NCBI RefSeq assembly: GCF_004353915.1
Contig: NZ_SMRP01000011.1
Span: 131,307 to 195,306, forward strand
DNA length: 64,000 nt
Direction of reading: 5' to 3'
From: Paraburkholderia silviterrae
Lineage (GTDB): Bacteria; Pseudomonadota; Gammaproteobacteria; Burkholderiales; Burkholderiaceae
Shown here: piece by piece, positions 27,044-35,922 of the stretch
Layout of the letters: each line of letters opens with the position of its first letter
Numbering within the stretch: position 1 is the first letter of the stretch
Made by a program: the position numbers and the translations under genes
Notes under the pieces: generated by a model
What the model was told of the DNA's origin: nothing
The model's input: the letters and a program-made list of their open reading frames with translations, nothing else
Databases searched by the model: none

Positions 27044-27667
27044 TATTCACCTTTGGGCATGCTGCGCGTGCAGTCAGGCTCCCTTTGTCATATCAATCGG
27101 CTCGATACCGGCCTCGGCAAGAAGCTCCGTATCTTATGGCGCGGGCGTGGCGCGCTCCTGACGCGATTATGGCAAGACTGTCAGGTGAGCACAAAGGTGA
27201 GCGTTTGCGGGAGGCACGTGCGCGCTTCGCCGGGCGCGCGCGAGCGTGTGTGCATGAGCACACATGGCGGCACCGCGGATGCGTTCGCTCCATCCCCTGG
27301 AATTCCTCACCTTATCGAAGGTGAGGAAGAGGAGGTGTCCAAACAGCGCGCCCGTGCGTCTGCGTTGCTGTGTTGGACACCGCACACAAGGGCATTGATA
27401 GCGGTGGCGCCCGCCATCGCCCGTGCGCTATAAGATTACCAATTGCTTTCATTTCGCTATCAGCGCGAGCAGGAGTGAAAGTCTTTGGTTGCCAGCGACG
27501 AGTAACACGACGAGCAGCACGACGAACGGCAAACAGGCGAACGGATCGGCCGGACGGGCGCGAGCGGCAACGCGGGGCAACACCGACCAGCCGAAACGCG
27601 TCAGACAAGCGCTCAAAGCAGCGCACATAGCGTTGCACGAGCACGCGCTGACTACGGGGGACAAGCG
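27044..27667. other. 624-bp intergenic region with two iteron-like sites
   Basis: No protein gene is supported. A forward iteron AAGGTGAGCGTTTGCGGGAG lies at 27193-27212. At 27294 CCCCTGGAATTCCTCACCTT is followed by its own inverse, making the palindrome CCTCACCTTATCGAAGGTGAGG (27305-27326). These are the same motifs as at 26 kb and the origin. The rest is unremarkable. Confidence 0.55.
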
Positions 27668-28708
27668 GTGAAGGACATCACAATCGTCATATGCAGCTAC
27701 AACTACGAGCGGTTCTTGCGCGAAGCGATCGACTCGGCGCTCGCCCAGGAACCGCAACGAACGCAGGTCGTCGTGATCGACGATGGCTCGACCGATGGCT
27801 CGCACGCCATCATCGCGAGTTACGGTGTGCGTGTGACACCGGTTCTGAAGGCCAATGGCGGCCAGGCGAGTTCGTACAACCTGGGCCTGGAAATGGCCCA
27901 AACCGAATACATCCTGTATCTCGACTCCGACGATGTTTTGTATGAAGGCGCGGTTGCGCAAGTGCTCGACACATTCGAGCGAGGCGGCTACGCGAAAGTG
28001 CAATTCACGCTGGACGTGATCGACGGCCAAAGCCGGTCCATCGGCGTGTGCGTGCCGCATTCGCAACCGCCCGCCGAATGTGCGGGGCTGCTGCGCAATG
28101 GCTGGCTCTACCCGTCGCCGCCGGCGTCCGGCAACGCGTATCGCGTCAGCGCGCTCAAACGCGTGTTGCCGTTGCCGAAGACGACGCGCCGCGGCATCGC
28201 CGCCGACTTTTTTGCCATCTACGGCGTTGCCCTGGTTGGGCAGGTGGGCGTGATCGACACGCCGCTTGGCGGCTATCGCGTGCATCGGGCGGCCAACGAA
28301 AGCGAAGCGGCCGCCAAGCCGCGCGCCGGGCTCTCGATTGCGAACAGTCAGGACGTTGCCGAGGTCGTGCAAGCCTTTCCGCAGCGCTGGGACGCGTTGC
28401 GCGAGCTCGTGAGCGAGCGCCTCGGCGAGCAATTGCCCGAGCAGCCCATGGACTTCTCGTACGAGAAGGCGCATCTGTGCCTGCGGGTGTACGACGCCCC
28501 GCTGTGGCGGCGCTGGCATTGGATCGTTTTCGACTCGCGGCGCTACTTTCGTTCGATCCTCGCCAATCCGTTCTGGACGACGCGCAAGAAGTTCGCGGCG
28601 GTCGCATTGACGCTGCTCTGCCTCCTGCCGCTGCGCAGCGTCAGCGATCACGCCATTCGCTTTCTCGCCAATCCGCTCGCGCGGGGCACCCAGACCCATC
28701 GCTCCTGA
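27668..28708 (+). CDS. glycosyltransferase family 2
   Basis: A 346-residue GT-A fold enzyme starts at GTG. It has VICSYNYERFLREAIDSALAQ at the N-terminus, IDDGSTDGS, then ANGGQASSYNLGLE and the metal/nucleotide DSDD (about residue 90). The C-terminus has one hydrophobic segment (KFAAVALTLLCLLPL) that could associate with the inner membrane. It would transfer a sugar from a nucleotide donor to a polysaccharide or lipid-linked acceptor. With the DegT aminotransferase and the second glycosyltransferase downstream it forms a small surface-glycan unit. Confidence 0.9.
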   Translation: MKDITIVICSYNYERFLREAIDSALAQEPQRTQVVVIDDGSTDGSHAIIASYGVRVTPVLKANGGQASSYNLGLEMAQTEYILYLDSDDVLYEGAVAQVLDTFERGGYAKVQFTLDVIDGQSRSIGVCVPHSQPPAECAGLLRNGWLYPSPPASGNAYRVSALKRVLPLPKTTRRGIAADFFAIYGVALVGQVGVIDTPLGGYRVHRAANESEAAAKPRAGLSIANSQDVAEVVQAFPQRWDALRELVSERLGEQLPEQPMDFSYEKAHLCLRVYDAPLWRRWHWIVFDSRRYFRSILANPFWTTRKKFAAVALTLLCLLPLRSVSDHAIRFLANPLARGTQTHRS

Positions 28709-28835
28709 TCCCGCGATGGTTTGACCATCCAGCGCCATGCACCCAGGCATTCAATTCGTCATCCTGAATTATTTCGAATAAACCCAGTCGATCAGAAAAC
28801 AATCGATAACCACGCTCACGGGACCCAACATCGTG

Positions 28836-29981
28836 ATGAACGACACGAAAGCCGCGGTAGTGCCGGTCACCCAACCCTTCTTGCCGCCCCTCGGAGAATT
28901 CCTGCCTTACCTGGAGCAGATCTGGTCGAACCGCTGGGTGACGAACGACGGCCCGCTGCACCATCGGCTGGAGCAGGCGCTATGCGAGCACCTCGGCGTG
29001 GAGCACATCAGCCTGTTCTCGAACGGCACACTCGCGCTGATCACCGCCCTGCAGGCGCTCGAGATTACGGGTGAAGTCATTACCACGCCGTTCTCGTTCG
29101 TCGCAACGACGCATGCGATCCACTGGAACGGCATCAAGCCGGTTTTCGCCGACATCGACCCCGTGAGCATGAATCTCGATCCGGCGCGTGTCGAAGCGGC
29201 GATCACGCCGGCGACGCGCGCCATCATGCCGGTCCACGTCTACGGCAACCCGTGTGAGGTCGAGGCGATCGGGCAGATCGCGAATCGCCATGGATTGAAG
29301 GTGATCTACGACGCCGCGCACGCGTTCGGCGTGCGGCGCAACGGCCGCTCGGTCCTGAGCTTCGGCGACATGTCGGTGCTGAGCTTTCATGGCACCAAGA
29401 TCTTCCACACCTTCGAAGGCGGCGCGATCGTCTGCCGCGACGCGCAGATGAAGCAGCGCATCGACCGGCTCAAGAACTTCGGCATTCAGGACGAAGTGAC
29501 CGTGGTGGGTCACGGCATCAACGGCAAGATGAACGAGGTTCAAGCCGCGTTCGGTCTCGTGCAATTGCAGCACGTGGACTGGACCCACGCAGCGCGTGCG
29601 CGGATCGATGCCTGCTATCGCGAGCGTCTCGGTCACGTGAAAGGGCTGCGACTGCATCGAATCGATGCAGACAGCACACCTAACTATGCGTACTTCCCGG
29701 TGCTCGTGACGCCGGACTTTCCGCTCAGCCGCGACGCGCTCTACGCGGAGCTGCGGGCGCGCCAGATTGCCGTGCGGCGCTACTTCTACCCGCTGATCAG
29801 CGAATTCCCGGCGTATAGCGGTCTGGCTTCCGCGGCACCCGGAAATCTGCCGTCGGCGCAGGCGATTGCGCAGCAGGTGCTGTGTCTGCCAGTCTTCCCC
29901 ATGCTGGAGCGGGAGGTGCAAGAGCGCATCATCGACATCGTGCTGGCCGCGGCGGACGCCACGGTGCCAGCGGTGCAATGA
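28836..29981 (+). CDS. DegT/DnrJ/EryC1/StrS sugar aminotransferase
   Basis: A 381-residue PLP enzyme: N-terminal VTQPFLPPLGEFLPYLEQIW, PLP-region SNGTLALITAL, TTPFSFVATTHAI, DAAHAFG, and the Schiff-base lysine in SFHGTKIFHTFEGGA (about residue 188). Family members transaminate keto-sugars such as TDP-4-keto-6-deoxyhexoses to amino sugars. An in-frame GTG lies one codon upstream. It is between two glycosyltransferases, so its product is probably an amino sugar added to a glycan; the nucleotide-sugar dehydratase is not in the window. Confidence 0.9.
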   Translation: MNDTKAAVVPVTQPFLPPLGEFLPYLEQIWSNRWVTNDGPLHHRLEQALCEHLGVEHISLFSNGTLALITALQALEITGEVITTPFSFVATTHAIHWNGIKPVFADIDPVSMNLDPARVEAAITPATRAIMPVHVYGNPCEVEAIGQIANRHGLKVIYDAAHAFGVRRNGRSVLSFGDMSVLSFHGTKIFHTFEGGAIVCRDAQMKQRIDRLKNFGIQDEVTVVGHGINGKMNEVQAAFGLVQLQHVDWTHAARARIDACYRERLGHVKGLRLHRIDADSTPNYAYFPVLVTPDFPLSRDALYAELRARQIAVRRYFYPLISEFPAYSGLASAAPGNLPSAQAIAQQVLCLPVFPMLEREVQERIIDIVLAAADATVPAVQ

Positions 29982-30015
29982 GCATGCCGGCCAGGACGCG
30001 CAAGGAGCACCGCCC

Positions 30016-31173
30016 ATGAGCGACAGCGCTTCTCCCGAAGGCGAACGCAAAAGTGCAAGCGCGCGCGAGGCGCACCGAACCCGCAAGCGGGTGCCTCGCG
30101 TGCTGCTCTCGCCGTTCACCAATACGACGAATCCGTACATCGATTTGCAGAAGCAACTGCTGCGCGAGATCGGCTACGACGTCCGGCCGCTATCGTTGCG
30201 GTACCTGCTGCGCGGCGGCTTCATCGATTTGTTCAGACGCTCGACGGTGCTGATGCTGCACTGGATCGAGCTGCGCGCCTTCATCGACAAGGGGCGAGGC
30301 GTCGTGCCGCGGCCGTGCGGCTTGCCGGTGGTGCTGCTCTATTGCGCGTTGATGGCGTTCGGCCGCGCGCGAGTCGTGTGCTTCGTGCACGACCACGCGG
30401 TGCACAATGCGCGCGGCGCCGTGCGCGTGCTCTCCGTTGCCTTGATGTCGCTCGTGCGCTGGCTCGCCGATATCCGCATCGTTCACGATCCCCACTACGC
30501 CGGGCATTTTCGCGCGCGCTATCTGCCGCATCCGCTCTATTGGGACGTGCCGGGGCGCGCGGTGCCGGCCGCGCAGGGTGGAACGCGCGAGCCGTCGTTT
30601 GCGATTCTCGGCACCGTCGAGCCCTACAAGGGCATTGCCCAGGTGCTCGCCGCCTGGCCGGCCGGCCACACGCTGCTGATTGCCGGGCGCGGGCAGGCGG
30701 CCTATGTCGACGCGCTGCACGCGATCGTGCGCGAGCGGAACCTCTCGGCATGCGTCACGCTCGAAGCCCGCTTTCTCAGCGATGGTGAATTCGACGCGCG
30801 AATCAGCGCCGCCGACGTCCTGATCCTGCCGCACGTCGCCGATTCGATGCTGGTGAGCGGCGCGTTCTTCGAGGCGATCGGGCGCGTGCCGGTAGTGATC
30901 GGGCGGGCCATCCCGTTCATGCGATGGGCCGCGGAGCAGTTCGACAACGTCCTGCTCTTCGAGCACGAAGCGCAGCTGCCGGAGGTGGTGCGCTTCGTCA
31001 CGGAAAACTGGCCGCGCTTTTCGGCGGTAGAGGCGGTCGCGGCGCGTCGACAACAGGCCATCGACATGTTCGGGTGGGAGGCTTGCCGCCATCGCTATCG
31101 GCAATGCTTCGACACGTTGACGCAAGACCCGCAGGCGCTCAGAACTTCACCCGCAGTTGAAACCCGATCGTAA
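30016..31173 (+). CDS. glycosyltransferase, GT4-like
   Basis: A 385-residue protein starts after AAGGAG. N-terminal RVLLSPFTNTTNPYIDLQKQLL, a hydrophobic patch near residues 95-150, and a GT-B type C-terminal domain with FAILGTVEPYKGIAQVL, LLIAGRGQAAYVDAL, DVLILPHVADSMLVSGAFFEAIG. The donor-binding Glu is in FFEAIG. It overlaps by 35 bp the convergent outer-membrane gene at 31139. It is 34 bp after the aminotransferase and completes the three-gene glycan unit. Donor and acceptor unknown. Confidence 0.8.
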   Translation: MSDSASPEGERKSASAREAHRTRKRVPRVLLSPFTNTTNPYIDLQKQLLREIGYDVRPLSLRYLLRGGFIDLFRRSTVLMLHWIELRAFIDKGRGVVPRPCGLPVVLLYCALMAFGRARVVCFVHDHAVHNARGAVRVLSVALMSLVRWLADIRIVHDPHYAGHFRARYLPHPLYWDVPGRAVPAAQGGTREPSFAILGTVEPYKGIAQVLAAWPAGHTLLIAGRGQAAYVDALHAIVRERNLSACVTLEARFLSDGEFDARISAADVLILPHVADSMLVSGAFFEAIGRVPVVIGRAIPFMRWAAEQFDNVLLFEHEAQLPEVVRFVTENWPRFSAVEAVAARRQQAIDMFGWEACRHRYRQCFDTLTQDPQALRTSPAVETRS

Positions 31174-31777
31174 AAGGCAGGTCGTCGGAAGGAATCGGCG
31201 GGATGACGATGAAGTTCACGCCCACGCGCTTGTACGCGACCATCACGATGGGCGCGGCCACGGGCCCGATCGTGTGATTGTGGCCGAGTCCCCAGTTGCC
31301 GTAGTTGTAGCCCGAGATGATGCCGCCCATCGCCGCCAGACGCACGTAACCCCAGTGCAGGAATTCGGGCGCCCAGACCGCGCCGCCGTACCACGAGGGC
31401 CGCCGCAGCGAATTGCGAAAGCCTCCGGCCGTGAGCGCCCATGTGTCGCCGGGCCAGCATTCGATGCCGAGGCCCGGGTTGAACTGCTCGAAGTCCTTGT
31501 CGGGGTGGATGTGGTACGAGCCGGCCATCGCATCGACCCACAGGCCCCCGCCGCACCAGTTGGCCGCGCGTGCGCCCGTTGCGGCGCCGAGCATGAGCGC
31601 CGTGAAGGCGATGAGCGTTGCCGCCTTGGCAATCCTCTTGCGCCCGTTGATGGTTGCTGGGTTTTTGGCGCGCGCGTCGGCCGCCGGGCGTGCTTCAGGA
31701 CTTACCCCAGTCTCTCGAACAGCGGGTGCGATCCCGCGCCAACTTGTCCTGCCACCGCGCACTTGCCAACACCGCAT
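31139..31777 (-). CDS. outer-membrane beta-barrel-like hypothetical protein, start uncertain
   Basis: From the first usable ATG the protein has 212 residues. A signal-peptide core (RKRIAKAATLIAFTALMLGA) is seen only at about residues 42-66, with no ATG, GTG or TTG just before it. So the real start may be non-canonical, or the leader is unusually long. The mature part is aromatic and Gly-rich (FNPGLGIECWPGDTWALTAG, FRNSLRRPSWYGG, GVNFIVIPP) and ends in Phe (RVKF), as outer-membrane barrels do. The fold resembles small acyl-transfer barrels only in general style; no function is assigned. The C-terminal 35 bp overlap the convergent glycosyltransferase gene. Confidence 0.6.
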   Translation of the reverse strand: MRCWQVRGGRTSWRGIAPAVRETGVSPEARPAADARAKNPATINGRKRIAKAATLIAFTALMLGAATGARAANWCGGGLWVDAMAGSYHIHPDKDFEQFNPGLGIECWPGDTWALTAGGFRNSLRRPSWYGGAVWAPEFLHWGYVRLAAMGGIISGYNYGNWGLGHNHTIGPVAAPIVMVAYKRVGVNFIVIPPIPSDDLPFTIGFQLRVKF

Positions 31778-32021
31778 GGGCTCTCCGTCCTCTCGCTTGC
31801 CGAATCGCTTCGGTTCGTCTGCTGCTGGTTCTGTTGATGGTCTCTTTCCGGTGACTGCAAACTGTACAGCAAGACCGCCCGCGCGCGTATGGAATCCAGG
31901 CTCGGAATCGCCCATCGAGCGCGCAGGCGCGCGCCTTTCGGCGCGTCCATGATGCCCGCCCGATGAGTCTCGGCGATGAACCCTCGAGCGGCGTGCGATG
32001 GCGAGAGGCGAGGCAACCCGC

Positions 32022-32516
32022 TCAGAGCCCGAGATCGCTCAAACCCGGATGATCGTCGGGACGGCGGCCGGGCGGCCAGCGGAAAAGCCGGTCTGCTTCG
32101 CGAATCGGCAAGTCGTTGATGGAGGCATGGCGGTGCGCCATCAGCCCGTTCTCGTCGAACTCCCAGTTCTCGTTGCCGTACGAACGGAACCAGTTGCCCG
32201 AATCGTCGTGGCACTCGTAGGCGAAGCGCACCGCGATGCGGTTCCCGCTGAACGCCCACAGTTCCTTGATGAGCCGGTATTCGAGCTCGCGCGCCCACTT
32301 GCGCGTGAGAAACGCCACGATGGCTTCGCGGCCAGTCACGAATTCGGCGCGATTGCGCCAGACGCTTTGCGGCGTGTAGGCAAGCGCAACGCGCTGCGGA
32401 TCGCGCGTGTTCCAGCCGTCCTCGGCCGCGCGCACTTTCTGGATCGCGGTCTCATGGGTGAAGGGCGGCAGCGGCGGGCGGACTTCGGCTGGCGTCGTCG
32501 GTTGGGTGGCACTCAT
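32022..32516 (-). CDS. NTF2-like DUF1348 protein
   Basis: A 164-residue protein. The segment KVRAAEDGWNTRDPQRVALAYTPQSVWRNR...FVTGREAIVAFLTRKWARELEYRLIKELWAFSGNRIAVRFAYECHDD is the SnoaL-like cone fold typical of DUF1348. The C-terminus has FDENGLMAHRHASINDLPI. Such proteins are cytoplasmic; no catalytic role is known for this subfamily. The TetR gene upstream is in the same direction, with a tandem-repeat spacer of 231 bp, so co-regulation is possible but not shown. Confidence 0.8.
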   Translation of the reverse strand: MSATQPTTPAEVRPPLPPFTHETAIQKVRAAEDGWNTRDPQRVALAYTPQSVWRNRAEFVTGREAIVAFLTRKWARELEYRLIKELWAFSGNRIAVRFAYECHDDSGNWFRSYGNENWEFDENGLMAHRHASINDLPIREADRLFRWPPGRRPDDHPGLSDLGL

Positions 32517-32586
32517 GCGTCTGCTCCATGGAGAGGGCGGCGCACCGGGACGGCGCGCACGCAATAGAAACGGCGGAAAGCGGCAG

Positions 32587-32660
32587 AGACGGCCGCGAAC
32601 TACAGGCGAACTACAGGCGAACTACAGGCGAACTACAGGCGAACTACAGGCGAACAGCAG
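32587..32660. repeat. 11-bp tandem repeat, GCGAACTACAG
   Basis: The unit GCGAACTACAG is repeated five times almost perfectly, then decays (GCGAACAGCAG, GCGACCAGCGG and so on to about 32720). It sits between the TetR and DUF1348 genes. The unit length equals one helical turn of DNA, and perfect copies suggest recent slippage expansion. Confidence 0.8.
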
Positions 32661-32747
32661 GCGACCAGCGGGCGACCGGTGGGCGAACACGGGCGCACAA
32701 CACGCGAACACCGGGCGAAGCGCACGCGAACGGCGCGAAACGCGCAG

Positions 32748-33458
32748 CTAGCGGCGTGCTCGTGCAGCCTCGCGCTTGTTTTGCACGGCGCCGCGCGTTC
32801 GCGACGATCGAGGCAATCGAGCCGGCCGGGGCGCGAGCGCATCGAGCAAATGCTGGCCGGCGGCGCGCGCATCGAGCGCCGCGTCCGCCTCGCCGCTCAC
32901 GAGCGCCACGCCAATCGCGCCGTCGATCAGGATCAGCCACTGGCGCGCGAGCCGCGCCGCCACGCGCCGGTCCGCGCCAACCGCTTTGGCCCATGCCGCG
33001 CCTTGCTCGCCGATGAAAGCGAGCAAGCGCGCCTTGTGCAGGCGGGCGACCTCGCGCACGGGGTCGTCGGGCGAGGCGGTCTCGCCCGCGGCGTTCAGGA
33101 ATGCGCAGCCGTGAAAGCCTTCCGAGGCAAACCACTCGCGCAGCACGTCGAACATGCCGATCAGGCGCGTGCGCGGCGTGCGGCCGCGTTTCATCGTGGC
33201 TTCGACGAACCAGCGCATCCAGCGCTCGTCGCGGCGCATAAGCGCGGCGGCCACCAGCGCATCCTTCGACTCGAACCAGGTATAGAAGCTCTTGCGCGCG
33301 GCGCCCGCCGCGCGGACGATCGCGTCGACCCCGGTGGCATGGATGCCGCCCGCGTAGATGAGCGCCTCGGCGGCCTCGAGCAGACGCTCGCGCGCATCGG
33401 GCAAGGAAGCAGGCGGGGAGGCTTGCGGCGCGTCGGCGGCAATCGTGTGGTGGCTCAT
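32748..33458 (-). CDS. TetR family regulator
   Basis: A 236-residue repressor. N-terminal helix-turn-helix RERLLEAAEALIYAGGIHATGVDAIVRAAGAARKSFYTWFESKDAL (about 23-68), then a helical ligand domain with GCAFLNAAGE and WLILIDGAIGVALV, features of a common TetR branch that controls detoxification genes. The tail is basic. Two palindromes 79 bp and 109 bp upstream of its start are likely its operators. The target may be itself and the neighbouring genes; the ligand is unknown. Confidence 0.85.
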   Translation of the reverse strand: MSHHTIAADAPQASPPASLPDARERLLEAAEALIYAGGIHATGVDAIVRAAGAARKSFYTWFESKDALVAAALMRRDERWMRWFVEATMKRGRTPRTRLIGMFDVLREWFASEGFHGCAFLNAAGETASPDDPVREVARLHKARLLAFIGEQGAAWAKAVGADRRVAARLARQWLILIDGAIGVALVSGEADAALDARAAGQHLLDALAPRPARLPRSSRTRGAVQNKREAARARR

Positions 33459-33536
33459 GACTTCAATTCTTCGCAGGGTGTCGCGGCGTGCGCCGGTCAA
33501 TCGGCTACCGGTCGATCAGGCGCCGGCGCGTGAGGT

Positions 33537-33582
33537 GGAACGATCGTTCTCCATGTCAGGCAATGTAGAACGATCATTCTCC
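33537..33582. promoter_or_regulatory. two TetR-type palindromic operators
   Basis: GGAACGATCGTTCTCC (33537) contains the perfect palindrome GAACGATCGTTC. A near copy AGAACGATCATTCTCC lies at 33567, with centres exactly 30 bp apart, about three helical turns. They lie in the 180-bp spacer between the TetR gene and the EamA gene. Confidence 0.7.
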
Positions 33583-33638
33583 GGAGTCAAGACATCGCCG
33601 GGTTGCGAGTTCGCCGGGACGCTCCCGCGCCCGCTACA

Positions 33639-34586
33639 TCATGCGTCCTGGCCGCCCGGACACCGCCGCACGGCCGGCCCCGCAATCACGAACACGGCCG
33701 CGACAACGAGTGCGAGCCCGGCAAGCCGTGCGGGCGTGAGCGGCTCGCCCAGCACGAGCGCGGCGAGCACCACGCCCGAGACGGGCGCGACGGCCGTGAA
33801 GATGGCCGCCTCGGCGCCGGTCACGCGCGCCGCGCCCGTGTACCAGAGCCAGAAGCCTGCGACGGTCGGCACCAGCGCGTAGTACGCCACGGCCAGCACG
33901 GCGTGCGAGGGTAGCGCATGCAGCGTGGCCGGCCAGTCGGGCAACGCCGCGGCAGCGGACACGGCGAGGCCGATGCCCGTCATTGCAGTCGATTGCGCAA
34001 GCGGCGGCCAGGGCGTCGCCAGACGCTTGTTCAGCAGCACGAAAAGACTCTCGCAGACCACCGCGCCGATCAACAGCGCGTCGCCCGCAAGCGAGCGGTT
34101 GCCTGCCTGCTGTGCGGCGGGCGCGAGCGTGACCAGCGCCACGCCGAGGCTCGCCACCCCAACCGCGGCCAGCGTGCTTGCACGCAGGCGCTCGCGCAGC
34201 ACCACGGCGGCGGTGAGCGCGCACACGGCGGGCAAGGTGCCGAGGATGATCCCCGCGTCGGCGGCCGAGGTCCGCTGCGTCCCGGCTATCAGCAAAACGG
34301 TGTAGCCGACGCTGCCGATCGCCGCCTGTGCGATCAGCAGGCACGCGTCGCGCAGGCCCGGGCGGGGAAACGCGGTGCCAGTCACGCGCATGAGCACGAG
34401 AAACACGGGCAGTGCGAATGCGAAGCGCAGAGCGGTCGCGGGCATCGGGTCGAGTCCGGCGCCGATGATCTTGCTCGCAATCACCGTGCTGCCCACGGTG
34501 ATCATGGCGAGGGTCAACTGAAGATGCGCGACGGACCGCGACGACGATGCGCGCGGCGATTTTGCGGGTGACAGCGAAGAGGACAT
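33639..34586 (-). CDS. EamA/DMT family transporter
   Basis: A 315-residue inner-membrane protein with ten predicted helices arranged as two EamA repeats (about 20-150 and 170-305), typical length for RhaT/YdcZ-like metabolite exporters. Conserved features are PMPATALRFAFALPVF in repeat 1 and VPTVAGFWLWYTGAARVTGAEAAIFTAVAPVSGVVLAALVLGEPLT in repeat 2. Substrate unknown. An AraC regulator lies directly upstream in the same direction (159 bp), and a TetR gene lies downstream. Confidence 0.9.
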   Translation of the reverse strand: MSSSLSPAKSPRASSSRSVAHLQLTLAMITVGSTVIASKIIGAGLDPMPATALRFAFALPVFLVLMRVTGTAFPRPGLRDACLLIAQAAIGSVGYTVLLIAGTQRTSAADAGIILGTLPAVCALTAAVVLRERLRASTLAAVGVASLGVALVTLAPAAQQAGNRSLAGDALLIGAVVCESLFVLLNKRLATPWPPLAQSTAMTGIGLAVSAAAALPDWPATLHALPSHAVLAVAYYALVPTVAGFWLWYTGAARVTGAEAAIFTAVAPVSGVVLAALVLGEPLTPARLAGLALVVAAVFVIAGPAVRRCPGGQDA

Positions 34587-34745
34587 GAGGCGCTCCTGGG
34601 ATTGAAGCACCGGTATAGATCGTGGCGGGCGCGCCGTCTTGGATCGGTGTGCGGCAAGGCGTGGCGGTGGCCAGCCGTTTCGGTGGGCGACGGCAAACGA
34701 CAAAGCGTGGCGGCGACCGGCCGTTTCGGCGGTCGACGGCAACCG

Positions 34746-35579
34746 TCAGGCGGGGCCGGCACCCTGCGCGAGCCGGTAACGGCCCGGCGACACGCCGAAC
34801 TGGCGGGCAAACGCCCGGTTGAGGTGGCTCTGGTCACAGAAGCCGGCCGCGAGCGCCGCCTGCGCGGGCGCCTGGCCGGCCTTGAGCAGGCGCCGCGCGA
34901 GCCCAACGCGGCCATGCAGGATGTACTGATGCGGCGCCACGCCGAACGCCTGCACGAAGCCCCGATGAAGCTGGAAGCGGCTGAGCCCCGCGGCGCGCGC
35001 GAGTTCGGCGAGCGAGAAGGCCTGGCCCGGGTCGGCGTCGATCATCTCGCGCACGCGCGCCACGGCCGCCGGCGAGCACGGCGCGAGCGGCCGGCGGTGG
35101 CCGAGGCCGCGCACGAGCCGCGTCATGGCGTCGAGCGCCGCGCCGTCGAAAGCCATGGCCGCGAGGTCGCCACGTGCGGCCGTGGCATAGCCGAACGCGG
35201 CATCGAACAACGCGCGCAGGAGCGGATCGGCGATCACGGGCGAGAAGAGCGCGAAGCCGGCGTCGTCGCCCTGGGTGACATCGGCCTGCAGCGCATCGAT
35301 CCAGCGCGGCTCGAAATAGAGCATGCGCCAGCGCCGTGCGCCCGCGCCGAGCGGACGCCCGTCGTGCACTTCGCCGGGATTGACGAGGATGAGGTTGCCG
35401 GGCACGGCCTCGACCACGCCCGCATCGGAGAGAGAGACATGGCCGCCGGCATCGATCACGCCAATGCCGTACTGGTCGTGCGCATGGCGCGCGAAGCTGC
35501 GCGCCGAGGCGGCCGTCATGGCGTCGACCTCGCGCACGTGCGTGGCGTGAAAGCGGACCGAATCGTTCGCGGTGGGCAT
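34746..35579 (-). CDS. AraC family regulator with cupin-like sensor
   Basis: A 277-residue protein. N-terminal cupin-like domain (DQYGIGVIDAGGHV, GNLILVNPGEVHDGRP) and C-terminal two-helix-turn-helix domain (AFSLAELARAAGLSRFQLHRGFVQAFGVAPHQYILHGRV and ALAAGFCDQSHLNRAFARQFGVSPGRYR, about 185-265). This layout is that of AraC regulators controlling the EamA/LysE exporter next to them. The start MPTANDS was chosen, since the upstream frame is Arg/Pro-rich. The ligand is unknown. Confidence 0.85.
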   Translation of the reverse strand: MPTANDSVRFHATHVREVDAMTAASARSFARHAHDQYGIGVIDAGGHVSLSDAGVVEAVPGNLILVNPGEVHDGRPLGAGARRWRMLYFEPRWIDALQADVTQGDDAGFALFSPVIADPLLRALFDAAFGYATAARGDLAAMAFDGAALDAMTRLVRGLGHRRPLAPCSPAAVARVREMIDADPGQAFSLAELARAAGLSRFQLHRGFVQAFGVAPHQYILHGRVGLARRLLKAGQAPAQAALAAGFCDQSHLNRAFARQFGVSPGRYRLAQGAGPA

Positions 35580-35922
35580 GCGGCGGCTTCCTCCGGGCGG
35601 CCCGGGCTCTCCAGGCTCCCACGTTCCAGTAACAGGCTCCAATCCGTCGGGCGGCGATCCGATATCAAACCCGAAATCGGGCCGCGTGGCAATCCGTGGG
35701 GCAAACCATGCGCGCCAGGCGCTGTGCGAAGGCTGCGCGCGCAGGCGCTTCGTCCCCGGTGCCAGGAGACTCGCCGCGCGACATGCAAGAATGACGACCC
35801 GCGCTCGATCTACGGCCATTCAACATTCGTGGCTATCGATGGAACAAAAGCGCGCCGTCAATCGTAACTGCAGTAACTACCGTAACGAACCTCACTCGCC
35901 GGGCCCCCGAAACGGAGACGCC
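35580..35922. other. 343-bp divergent intergenic region
   Basis: Between the AraC and YceI genes, both transcribed outwards. GTAACTGCAGTAACTACCGTAAC (35865-35887) carries GTAAC three times and may be a control site. No gene or named motif is seen. Confidence 0.4.
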
